NCBI GenBank assembly: GCA_964383535.1 | Contig: CAYLHS010000062.1 | Span: forward strand, 1-12,675 | DNA length: 12,675 nt | DNA from: CAYLHS01 sp964383535 | GTDB taxonomy: Bacteria; Actinomycetota; Acidimicrobiia; Spongiisociales; UBA4744 | Reading direction: 5' to 3' | Shown: piece after piece, positions 7,044 to 12,675 of the stretch | Layout of the letters: every line of letters starts with the position of its first letter | Position numbering within the stretch: position 1 is the first letter of the stretch | Translations under genes and position numbers: made by a program | The notes under the pieces: generated by a model | The model's database searches: none | What the model was told of the DNA's origin: nothing | Seen by the model: the letters and a program-made list of their open reading frames with translations, nothing else

Positions 7044-8254
7044 TCGAACGCCGGGCCACCCGCACCGTGCATGTCGGCCGTGTCGCCGTTGGGGGTGGCG
7101 CGCCGATCAGCGTGCAGTCGATGACCACCACCAAGACCGACGATGTCGGTGGCACGCTCGCGCAGGTGTATGCCCTCTTTGGCGCCGGCGCCGACATCGT
7201 GCGCATCACCTGCAACAGCGTGGAGGCGGCCCAAGGGCTCGCCGAGATCGTTCCTCGGTCGCCAGTTCCGATCATCGCCGACATTCATTTCCAGTATCGC
7301 CTCGCGCTCGCAGCGCTCGAAGCAGGTGTCGACGGTCTGCGGCTGAATCCCGGGAACATACGCAAGGAAGATCAGATCAAGGCCGTGGCGCAGGAGGCAA
7401 TGGACCGCGGTGTGCCGATACGAGTCGGTGTCAACGCCGGCTCACTTGACAAGGATCTCCTGCGGGAGTTCGGGGGCCCTGTCCCTGAGGCGCTCGTCGC
7501 GTCCGCCATGAAGGAGATCGGGTACCTCGAGGATGTGGGGTTCCACGACATCAAGATCTCGGTCAAACACTCCAACGTTCCATCGATGGTCGATGCGTAC
7601 CGGCTCCTGTCCGAGACCGTCGACTACCCACTTCACCTCGGAGTGACCGAAGCGGGCCCACCGCCGGCAGGGCTCATCAAATCGGTGGCCGGTATCGCGA
7701 CCCTGCTGATGGAGGGAATCGGTGACACGATCCGCTTCTCCCTGACTGCCGATCCGATCGAGGAGGCCAAAGCAGGACGTCAGCTCCTCGAGTACCTCCG
7801 ATTGCGGGAGCGAAAGGGCCTGGATCTGATCGCCTGCCCTTCGTGCGGGCGGGCGGAGGTCGACGTGATCAAGGTTGCGAGCGATGCGCAGGAGCGCCTC
7901 GCGGAAGAGAACCTGCCGATCCAGGTCGCCGTGATGGGGTGCATCGTCAACGGCCCGGGGGAGGCACGCGAAGCGGACATCGGTATCGCTGCGGGCAGAG
8001 GCAAGGGGCATCTGTTCATCAAGGGACAGGTCGTTCGAGTCGTGCCGGAGGACGAAATGGTCGACGCGCTCGTCGAGGAGGCTCGCCGGCTCGTCGAAGA
8101 GGGTGCTGAGGCCAGGCTCGCGGCCGCCGGCGGTGGTGTCGCCGCCGAAGCGGCATCGGAGGCTCTGGAGTTGTCCCAGCTCCAGGGTGACGCCAATCAC
8201 GCGACCGAACGACGACAGTCGGTCGCCGAGATAGTGGGTCGAGACGAGGCCTGA
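7040..8254 (+). CDS. ispG: 4-hydroxy-3-methylbut-2-en-1-yl diphosphate synthase (IspG/GcpE)
   Basis: IspG is the iron-sulfur enzyme that reduces MEcPP to HMBPP, the penultimate step of the MEP pathway; Dxr, two genes upstream, begins it. The 404-residue protein has the TIM-barrel start VQSMTTTKTDD (25-35), the conserved ADIHFQYRLAL (80-90) and LRLNPGNI (100-107), and the [4Fe-4S] ligands C266 and C269 in CPSCGR plus C301 in GCIVNGPGEA, with Glu308. The fold is the short two-domain bacterial type. After about residue 350 there is an Ala/Glu-rich tail of about 50 residues with no recognisable domain. The start at 7040 overlaps the rseP stop; both belong to the same packed operon. Confidence 0.97.
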   Translation: MIERRATRTVHVGRVAVGGGAPISVQSMTTTKTDDVGGTLAQVYALFGAGADIVRITCNSVEAAQGLAEIVPRSPVPIIADIHFQYRLALAALEAGVDGLRLNPGNIRKEDQIKAVAQEAMDRGVPIRVGVNAGSLDKDLLREFGGPVPEALVASAMKEIGYLEDVGFHDIKISVKHSNVPSMVDAYRLLSETVDYPLHLGVTEAGPPPAGLIKSVAGIATLLMEGIGDTIRFSLTADPIEEAKAGRQLLEYLRLRERKGLDLIACPSCGRAEVDVIKVASDAQERLAEENLPIQVAVMGCIVNGPGEAREADIGIAAGRGKGHLFIKGQVVRVVPEDEMVDALVEEARRLVEEGAEARLAAAGGGVAAEAASEALELSQLQGDANHATERRQSVAEIVGRDEA

Positions 8255-8258
8255 GGCG

Positions 8259-9674
8259 ATGAAGGTCACCCCGAGGAGCGAGGACTACAACCGCTGGTAC
8301 ACGGATGTCGTGCAACGCGCCGAACTCGCCGACTACTCGCCGGTGCGTGGATCCATGGTCATCCGTCCCTACGGATATGCCCTGTGGGAGAACATGCAGA
8401 GGGCGCTCGACGACATGTTCAAAGAGACGGGCCATCAGAACGCGTACTTTCCGCTGCTGATTCCCTACTCGTTCATCGAGCGGGAAGCAGAACACGTCGA
8501 GGGCTTCTCCCCGGAGCTGGCGATCGTGACCCATGGCGGAGGTAAGGAACTCGATGATCCCCTGGTCGTACGGCCGACGTCGGAGACGATCATCAACGCG
8601 ATGTTCGCCAAGTGGATCAAGAGCTACCGAGACCTCCCTCTCTTGATCAACCAATGGGCGAACGTTGTCCGGTGGGAGATGCGCACTCGTCTGTTCCTAC
8701 GAACGACCGAGTTCCTCTGGCAGGAAGGTCACACCGCCCACGAGACCGAGGAGGAAGCCAGGGACGAGGCGAGACTCATGCTGGAGGTCTACGCGCGGTT
8801 CGCGGAGGAGTGGGCGGCCACCCCGGTGATCCTCGGGACCAAGACAGATGCCGAGAAATTCGCAGGCGCGGTCGAATCGTTCAGCATCGAAGCGATGATG
8901 GGAGACCTCAAGGCCCTCCAGGCCGGCACATCCCACTACCTGGGACAGAACTTCGCGAGGGCGTTCGAGACGAAGTTCCTGGACAGGAACAACGAACTCC
9001 AGTATCCGCACCAGACGTCATGGGGTGCAAGCACGCGGCTCGTCGGAATGACCGTGATGGTGCACGGGGACGACCAGGGTTTGATCCTGCCACCGCGACT
9101 GGCGCCACACCAGGTGGTCGTGGTGCCGATCGGAGATGCCGAGGCCGTGATAGAAGCTGCATGGAGCGTCACCGGATCACTGCACGATGCGGGCATCCGC
9201 GCGACGATGGACGATCGTGAGGGATTCACTCCGGGGTTCAAGTTCAACGACTGGGAGATGAGGGGTGTCCCGATACGTTTGGAGATCGGGCCACGTGATC
9301 TCGCTGGAGGGACCGTGGTGCTCGTGAGGCGAGATCTCGCCAGTAGGCAGTCGGTGCCGATCGAAGGGGCTCACAGGGCGGCTGTCGATCTCGTCGACGA
9401 GATACAACAGTCCTTGTTCGATCGGGCGAGCGCCTTCAGGGACGAGCATACGTCCTATCCGTCCACCTTCGAGGAGCTCGAGGAGGGAGTCAGAGAGGAG
9501 GGCGGGTTCTTCAACGCGGCCTGGTGCGGCTCATCCGATTGCGAGGCCCAGATCCAACACCGCACGCAGGCGACGATCCGCAACATCCCGTTCGAGCAGC
9601 CGGACGAGCTCGCTCCGTGCGTCTTCTGCGGCGCTCCGGGAGAGCACCTGGCCATCTTCGCCAAGGCGTACTAG
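8259..9674 (+). CDS. proS: Prolyl-tRNA synthetase, archaeal/eukaryotic type (ProS type 3)
   Basis: This class II aminoacyl-tRNA synthetase charges tRNA-Pro. The 471-residue protein is the archaeal/eukaryotic-like form: it lacks the roughly 180-residue editing insertion of typical bacterial ProRS and carries a C-terminal zinc-binding domain. Motif 1 lies around YFPLLIPYS (63-71); VVRPTSETII (103-112) follows; motif 2 is RWEMRTRLFLRTTEFLWQEG (138-157); motif 3 is VMVHGDDQGLILPPRLAP (266-283) with Arg280. The anticodon-binding domain begins near HQVVVVPIG (284-292). The C-terminal domain has C423, C428, C454 and C457 as likely zinc ligands, and the chain ends in Tyr471, as is usual for this type. 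The start ATG 8259 follows GAGG at 8246-8249 and lies four bases after the ispG stop. This is the last gene before the second promoter candidate; no terminator hairpin is visible right after it. Confidence 0.96.
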   Translation: MKVTPRSEDYNRWYTDVVQRAELADYSPVRGSMVIRPYGYALWENMQRALDDMFKETGHQNAYFPLLIPYSFIEREAEHVEGFSPELAIVTHGGGKELDDPLVVRPTSETIINAMFAKWIKSYRDLPLLINQWANVVRWEMRTRLFLRTTEFLWQEGHTAHETEEEARDEARLMLEVYARFAEEWAATPVILGTKTDAEKFAGAVESFSIEAMMGDLKALQAGTSHYLGQNFARAFETKFLDRNNELQYPHQTSWGASTRLVGMTVMVHGDDQGLILPPRLAPHQVVVVPIGDAEAVIEAAWSVTGSLHDAGIRATMDDREGFTPGFKFNDWEMRGVPIRLEIGPRDLAGGTVVLVRRDLASRQSVPIEGAHRAAVDLVDEIQQSLFDRASAFRDEHTSYPSTFEELEEGVREEGGFFNAAWCGSSDCEAQIQHRTQATIRNIPFEQPDELAPCVFCGAPGEHLAIFAKAY

Positions 9675-9698
9675 TCGAAAACCCGCAGATTGGGGGCG

Positions 9699-9726
9699 TT
9701 GGCGGGCTCTGTGTGCGCGGTATACT
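9699..9726 (+). promoter_or_regulatory. Candidate sigma-70-type promoter for rimP-nusA-infB
   Basis: TATACT at 9721-9726 is a strong -10 hexamer (five of six to TATAAT). TTGGCG at 9699-9704 is a moderate -35 (four of six to TTGACA) at 16-base spacing. Transcription would begin near 9733, giving a leader of about 62 bases. It lies in the largest gap of the window, at the proS/rimP boundary. Confidence 0.6.
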
Positions 9727-9756
9727 CGCCGTGGAAAACCTACGGACGCTTGAGTG

Positions 9757-9777
9757 AGGTGGGCGCCCTGCCCGCCT
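9757..9777 (+). promoter_or_regulatory. GC-rich hairpin in the rimP 5' leader
   Basis: AGGTGGGC at 9757-9764 pairs with GCCCGCCT at 9770-9777 (eight pairs including one G-T wobble) around a five-base loop. It lies between the candidate promoter and the rimP ribosome binding site, and is followed by a short pyrimidine run (TTCTCTT, 9777-9783) too weak for a convincing intrinsic terminator. It could be an attenuator, a protein-binding leader element or an mRNA stabiliser; the sequence alone does not decide. Confidence 0.4.
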
Positions 9778-9785
9778 TCTCTTGC

Positions 9786-9791
9786 GAGGAG
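9786..9791 (+). promoter_or_regulatory. Ribosome binding site of rimP
   Basis: GAGGAG lies three bases before ATG 9795 and fixes the start there. The frame is open back to TTG 9690, but the extra 35 residues would lie upstream of and across the candidate promoter. Confidence 0.6.
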
Positions 9792-9794
9792 ATC

Positions 9795-10277
9795 ATGAAC
9801 GAGACCGCGCTCTGGGACTCCCTCGAGCGGTACCTTGCCGCCGAGGGTCTACGACTCGACGACGTCGAGTGGTCCGGGCGCGTCCTGCGCGTCCTCATCG
9901 ATGCCGACGGTGGGATCGATGTCGGACGAATCTCAGACGCTGCGTCGGGTATCTCGCGTCTCATCGACGGTGAGACCGACGTGCAAGGGCCCTACACGCT
10001 CGAGGTCTCATCGCCGGGTCTCGAACGCACATTGCGCCGGCCAGGTCAGTTCCGAGCGTCTCTCGGCCGTGAGGTCGTGATCACGTCGCGCTTCGAGGGA
10101 GGTGACACGGCGACGGTCCGTGGAACGCTCGATGCAGCGGACGATGACGTCTGCGTCGTTGCGGAGGGTGACCACGTCGCGACCATTCCGCTGAGTGAGA
10201 TCGTGTCGGCAAAGACGGTGTTCCAATGGGAACGCGGCGCGAAGCCAGGGAAGCAGCGCAAGGAGGCAAGCCGATGA
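9795..10277 (+). CDS. rimP: Ribosome maturation factor RimP
   Basis: RimP assists late assembly of the 30S subunit. The 160-residue protein is of family-typical length. It carries the hallmark YTLEVSSPGLERTL (67-80) closing the N-terminal domain, preceded by LRVLIDADGGIDVGRISDAA, and an SH3-like C-terminal domain (about 88-147) with GTLDAADDDV and IPLSEIVSAKTVF. The last dozen residues are basic. It is the first gene of the rimP-nusA-infB cluster, an order conserved in most bacteria. The stop codon overlaps the nusA start as ATGA. Confidence 0.95.
   Translation: MNETALWDSLERYLAAEGLRLDDVEWSGRVLRVLIDADGGIDVGRISDAASGISRLIDGETDVQGPYTLEVSSPGLERTLRRPGQFRASLGREVVITSRFEGGDTATVRGTLDAADDDVCVVAEGDHVATIPLSEIVSAKTVFQWERGAKPGKQRKEASR
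10261..10266 (+). promoter_or_regulatory. Ribosome binding site deciding the nusA start
   Basis: AGGAGG, inside the end of rimP, lies seven bases before ATG 10274. It favours that start over the in-frame ATG at 10226, which would add 16 residues not typical of NusA. Confidence 0.75.
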
Positions 10278-11485
10278 AGATGGATTTCGCCGTGATGGAG
10301 GCCCTCGAGCTGCTCGAACAGGAGCGCGGCGTGCCCGTGGAGACAATCCTGAACGCGCTCGCCAACGCGCTGGTATCTGCGTACAAGCGCAGCCCGGGCG
10401 CAGCCGAGGAGGCGCGAGTCGTGATCGATCCGAACGCCGGCGACATCACCGTGTACGCGCAGGAGTTGAACGAAGATGGCGAGGTCGTGCGGGAGTGGGA
10501 GGACACCCCGGACGATTTCGGGAGGATCGCAGCTCAAACGGCGAAACAGGTCATCGCTCAGCGTCTGCGTGACGCGAAACGCGAACAGGTCTTCGATCTC
10601 TATGAGGGACGCGAAGGTGACCTCGTCACCGGCATCGTTCAACAGGTCGATCACCGGTACGCCATCCTGGATCTGGGTGATGCGGAGGCGTTGATGCCCG
10701 GCTCGGAACGGATCCCGTACGAGCGTTTGGAGCGGGGCAACAGGGTCAAGGGGCTCATCATCGAGGTGCGAGGGGAGACCAAAGGGCCTCAGATCGTGGT
10801 CAGTCGGAGCCATCCCGACTTCGTCCGCCAACTCCTGATGCTGGAGGTGCCGGAGCTGCTCGACGGGACCGTCGAGATCAGAGCCATCGCACGCGAACCG
10901 GGACACCGGACGAAGATTGCGGTGGCATCCAATGATCCCAACGTGGACCCGAAAGGGGCGTGCGTTGGAGCACGCGGTGGGAGGGTCCGCCAAGTCGTGA
11001 ACGAGCTTCGCGGTGAGAAGGTCGATGTGGTTCAGTGGCGAGCCGCTACGGGGCAGTTCATCGCGGAGGCGCTCGGCCCTGCCAAGGTGCAGGAGGTCAT
11101 CATCGACGAGGACGAGAGGTCCGCGGTCGTGATCGTTTCGGAACACCAGCTGTCGCTGGCCATCGGTCGCGAGGGTCAGAATGCCCGGCTTGCGGCGAAG
11201 TTGACCGGCTATCGCATCGACATCAGGTCCGAAGAAACCAGGGGTGCGATCGAAGAGGCGAAGAAGGCCACCGAACCGGTCGAGGCTCCCGCCACTGACG
11301 AAGTGGCGGCGGATCCGGCCGACGAGTCGGCGGCCGCTGAGGCGACGGAGGCTGCCGAAGAGGTCGAGGGCGACGAGGCAACTGAAGAGGCCGTGGGCGA
11401 CGAGGCTGCCGAAGGGACCGAAGAGATCTCCGTGACCGACGTGTCCGGCGAGGCGAGCGAAGACGACGAGGACGGTGAGGCCTGA
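10274..11485 (+). CDS. nusA: Transcription termination/antitermination factor NusA
   Basis: NusA binds RNA polymerase and nascent RNA and tunes pausing, termination and antitermination. The 403-residue protein has the N-terminal polymerase-binding domain (1 to about 112, starting MKMDFAVMEALELLEQERGV), an S1 domain (about 115-180, with GDLVTGIVQQVDHRYAILDL), KH1 (about 185-255, with CVGARGGRVRQVVNELRGE) and KH2 (about 256-320, with LAIGREGQNARLAAKLTGY). Actinobacterial NusA usually ends soon after KH2; here an Ala/Glu/Asp-rich tail runs from about residue 325 to 403 and ends in EASEDDEDGEA. It differs in composition from the C-terminal repeats of E. coli NusA, which I do not see. The gap to infB is three bases, so no ylxR gene lies between them as it does in many Gram-positive bacteria. 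Confidence 0.97.
   Translation: MKMDFAVMEALELLEQERGVPVETILNALANALVSAYKRSPGAAEEARVVIDPNAGDITVYAQELNEDGEVVREWEDTPDDFGRIAAQTAKQVIAQRLRDAKREQVFDLYEGREGDLVTGIVQQVDHRYAILDLGDAEALMPGSERIPYERLERGNRVKGLIIEVRGETKGPQIVVSRSHPDFVRQLLMLEVPELLDGTVEIRAIAREPGHRTKIAVASNDPNVDPKGACVGARGGRVRQVVNELRGEKVDVVQWRAATGQFIAEALGPAKVQEVIIDEDERSAVVIVSEHQLSLAIGREGQNARLAAKLTGYRIDIRSEETRGAIEEAKKATEPVEAPATDEVAADPADESAAAEATEAAEEVEGDEATEEAVGDEAAEGTEEISVTDVSGEASEDDEDGEA
11289..11309 (+). repeat. Perfect 8-bp inverted repeat inside the nusA tail
   Basis: CCGCCACT at 11289-11296 and its exact complement AGTGGCGG at 11302-11309 flank five bases. It lies in the low-complexity acidic tail of nusA. No T run follows, so it is not an intrinsic terminator; it may be chance in GC-rich sequence. 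Confidence 0.4.
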
Positions 11486-11488
11486 TTC

Positions 11489-12675
11489 ATGGCGAAGCGA
11501 CGCATCTACGAGCTGGCGAAGGAGCTTGGCGAGGAGTCCAAGGTCGTGCTCGCGCGCGCCGTCGAGCTCGGAGTGGATGTCAAGACCGCCTCCTCGGGCG
11601 TTGAGGAGTCCGATGCGCGTCGGATCATCGACTCGTTCGCATCGGTCGCTCCTGAACCTGAACTCGAGCCTCAGCATGAAACCCGGCCGGAACCTGAACT
11701 GGAACCCGAGCCGGAACCTGAGCCGGAACCTGAACTGGAACCCGAGCCGGAACCGCAGGCCGCGGCTTCGGCACCCGAGGTGACCGTCCAGCCAGACAGC
11801 ACGGTTGCGGAATTCGCCGAGGCGGTAGGACGACCAGCCGGCGAGATCGTCAAGTCGCTGCTGCTGATGGGAGAGATGGCGAGCGCCTCCTCACCGATGC
11901 CGCAGGACGCGATCGAACTCATCGCAGAGGAGCTCGGAGTCACTATACGGACCGAGTCCGCAGCGCCGGTCCAGCCGAAGCCTCCCGTGGTGCGACCCGA
12001 GGACGACGAGGCGGATCTCGTGTTTCGGCCGCCGGTAGTGACCGTTATGGGCCACGTCGACCACGGCAAGACGACCCTGCTTGACAGGATCAGATCCGCC
12101 AACGTCGTTGCGGGCGAAGCGGGCGGTATCACACAGCACATCGGCGCCTACCAGGTGTCTCGCAACGGCAGGAAGCTCACCTTCATCGACACTCCAGGCC
12201 ACGAGGCCTTCACTTCGATGCGTCGGCGCGGTGCCGACGTCACCGACATCGTCGTGCTGGTCGTTGCCGCCGAGGACGGCGTGATGCCTCAGACCGCGGA
12301 GGCGATCAGCCATGCAAAGGCGGCTGGCGTGAGCATTATTGTCGCGCTCAACAAGATCGACCTTCCCGGCGCAGATCCCGACCGAGTCCGCGCGCAACTC
12401 ACCGAACATGGGCTCGTCGCCGAAGAGCTGGGTGGGGATACCGTGACAGTCGAGATCTCCGCCAAGCAGGGCATCGGCGTCGATCATCTGCTCGAGATGA
12501 TCGACCTCATCGCCGAGGTCGAGGAGTACAAAGGCAATCCGAACGCGCCGGCCTCGGGCGCCATCGTCGAGTCGAACCTCGACAAGGGACGTGGGCCGGT
12601 GGCGACGGTCATCGTGCAGCGGGGCACGCTCCGGCCGGGTGACGCGATCCTGTCCGGTTCCGTGTCGGGGAGAGT
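11489..12675 (+). CDS. infB: Translation initiation factor IF-2, N-terminal part (3' end outside window)
   Basis: IF2 is the GTPase that brings initiator fMet-tRNA to the 30S subunit and promotes subunit joining. The frame stays open for 395 codons to the window edge. Residues 1-50 form an IF2_N domain (RIYELAKELGEESKVVLARA). A Pro-Glu repeat spans about 55-89. A second IF2_N-like segment occupies about 104-153 (TVAEFAEAVGRPAGEIVKSLL). The G domain then begins near 182: G1 GHVDHGKT (188-195), switch I GGITQHIGAY (212-221), G3 DTPGHEAF (234-241), G4 NKID (288-291), G5 SAK (324-326). Domain 2 begins near 348. Placing the G domain this early makes the N-terminal region far shorter than the several-hundred-residue one of Streptomyces or mycobacterial IF2. 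ATG 11489 has GAGG at 11477-11480 and follows the nusA stop by three bases. Confidence 0.97.
   Translation, partial: MAKRRIYELAKELGEESKVVLARAVELGVDVKTASSGVEESDARRIIDSFASVAPEPELEPQHETRPEPELEPEPEPEPEPELEPEPEPQAAASAPEVTVQPDSTVAEFAEAVGRPAGEIVKSLLLMGEMASASSPMPQDAIELIAEELGVTIRTESAAPVQPKPPVVRPEDDEADLVFRPPVVTVMGHVDHGKTTLLDRIRSANVVAGEAGGITQHIGAYQVSRNGRKLTFIDTPGHEAFTSMRRRGADVTDIVVLVVAAEDGVMPQTAEAISHAKAAGVSIIVALNKIDLPGADPDRVRAQLTEHGLVAEELGGDTVTVEISAKQGIGVDHLLEMIDLIAEVEEYKGNPNAPASGAIVESNLDKGRGPVATVIVQRGTLRPGDAILSGSVSGR
11651..11754 (+). repeat. 36-bp tandem repeat encoding Pro-Glu linker in infB
   Basis: Three head-to-tail units of 36 bases (12 codons) lie at 11651-11686 (diverged), 11687-11722 and 11723-11754 (last one incomplete). 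The 32 bases at 11687-11718 recur exactly at 11723-11754. Each unit encodes a Pro-Glu/Leu pattern such as PEPELEPEPEPE, and the period keeps the reading frame. The segment joins the two N-terminal domains of IF2 and is probably a stiff, extended linker whose length may vary between strains. Confidence 0.85.

Noticed and set aside
7442..8269. Minus-strand open frame (275 codons) opposite ispG
   Set aside because: It covers the conserved iron-sulfur region of ispG in antisense and has no motif of its own.
9675..9698. Possible intrinsic terminator after proS
   Set aside because: Only weak C-run/G-run complementarity is visible and there is no T tract, so I do not call a terminator.
11289..11309. 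Inverted repeat in nusA as a transcription terminator
   Set aside because: No T run follows and it lies within coding sequence before infB, so a terminator reading is not supported.
10046..11677. Long minus-strand open frame (543 codons) across rimP, nusA and the start of infB
   Set aside because: It is antisense to three unmistakable conserved genes; its translation is rich in Arg, His and Leu with no recognisable domain. Long antisense frames are common in GC-rich coding DNA.
1..12675. A novel defence, mobile or biosynthetic system
   Set aside because: Every substantial stretch is explained by conserved housekeeping genes in a known order; the only non-coding gaps over 40 bases are 929-1042 and 9675-9794, and both look like leaders.

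Overview
The window is a GC-rich bacterial housekeeping locus, all on the + strand. The order runs xerC end, whiG-type sigma factor, rpsB, tsf, pyrH, frr, cdsA, dxr, rseP, ispG, proS, rimP, nusA, infB start. This order, and above all a WhiG-like sigma factor directly before rpsB, is typical of Actinomycetota. Three features point away from Streptomyces or Mycobacterium and towards a deeper lineage such as Acidimicrobiia: a short EF-Ts, an archaeal/eukaryotic-type prolyl-tRNA synthetase, and an IF2 with a short N-terminal region. That placement is inference; no rRNA or tRNA is present to fix the taxonomy.

Layout. Positions 1-928 hold the 3' end of a tyrosine recombinase gene overlapping the sigma factor gene by 26 bases. 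A 114-base gap (929-1042) holds a candidate extended -10 promoter and a potentially structured leader for rpsB. From 1043 to 9674 the genes are packed with tiny gaps or 1-4 base overlaps, as expected for one long operon: ribosomal protein S2, EF-Ts, UMP kinase, ribosome recycling factor, CDP-diglyceride synthetase, DXP reductoisomerase, site-2 protease, IspG and ProRS. A 120-base gap (9675-9794) carries a second promoter candidate and a GC-rich hairpin. It is followed by rimP, nusA and infB, which runs off the right edge.

Together the genes cover translation (S2, EF-Ts, RRF, ProRS, RimP, IF2), transcription elongation (NusA), pyrimidine nucleotide supply (PyrH), phospholipid precursor synthesis (CdsA), two steps of the MEP isoprenoid pathway (Dxr, IspG) and membrane proteolysis (RseP/Rip1-like).

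I found no mobile element, CRISPR array, RNA gene, toxin, defence or secondary-metabolism module, and no previously undescribed system. The points worth a second look are lineage-specific details: an acidic N-terminal extension on CdsA, a 36-bp in-frame Pro-Glu repeat in infB, acidic or low-complexity tails on NusA and IspG, two candidate structured 5' leaders, and the absence of ylxR and rlmN from their usual positions.
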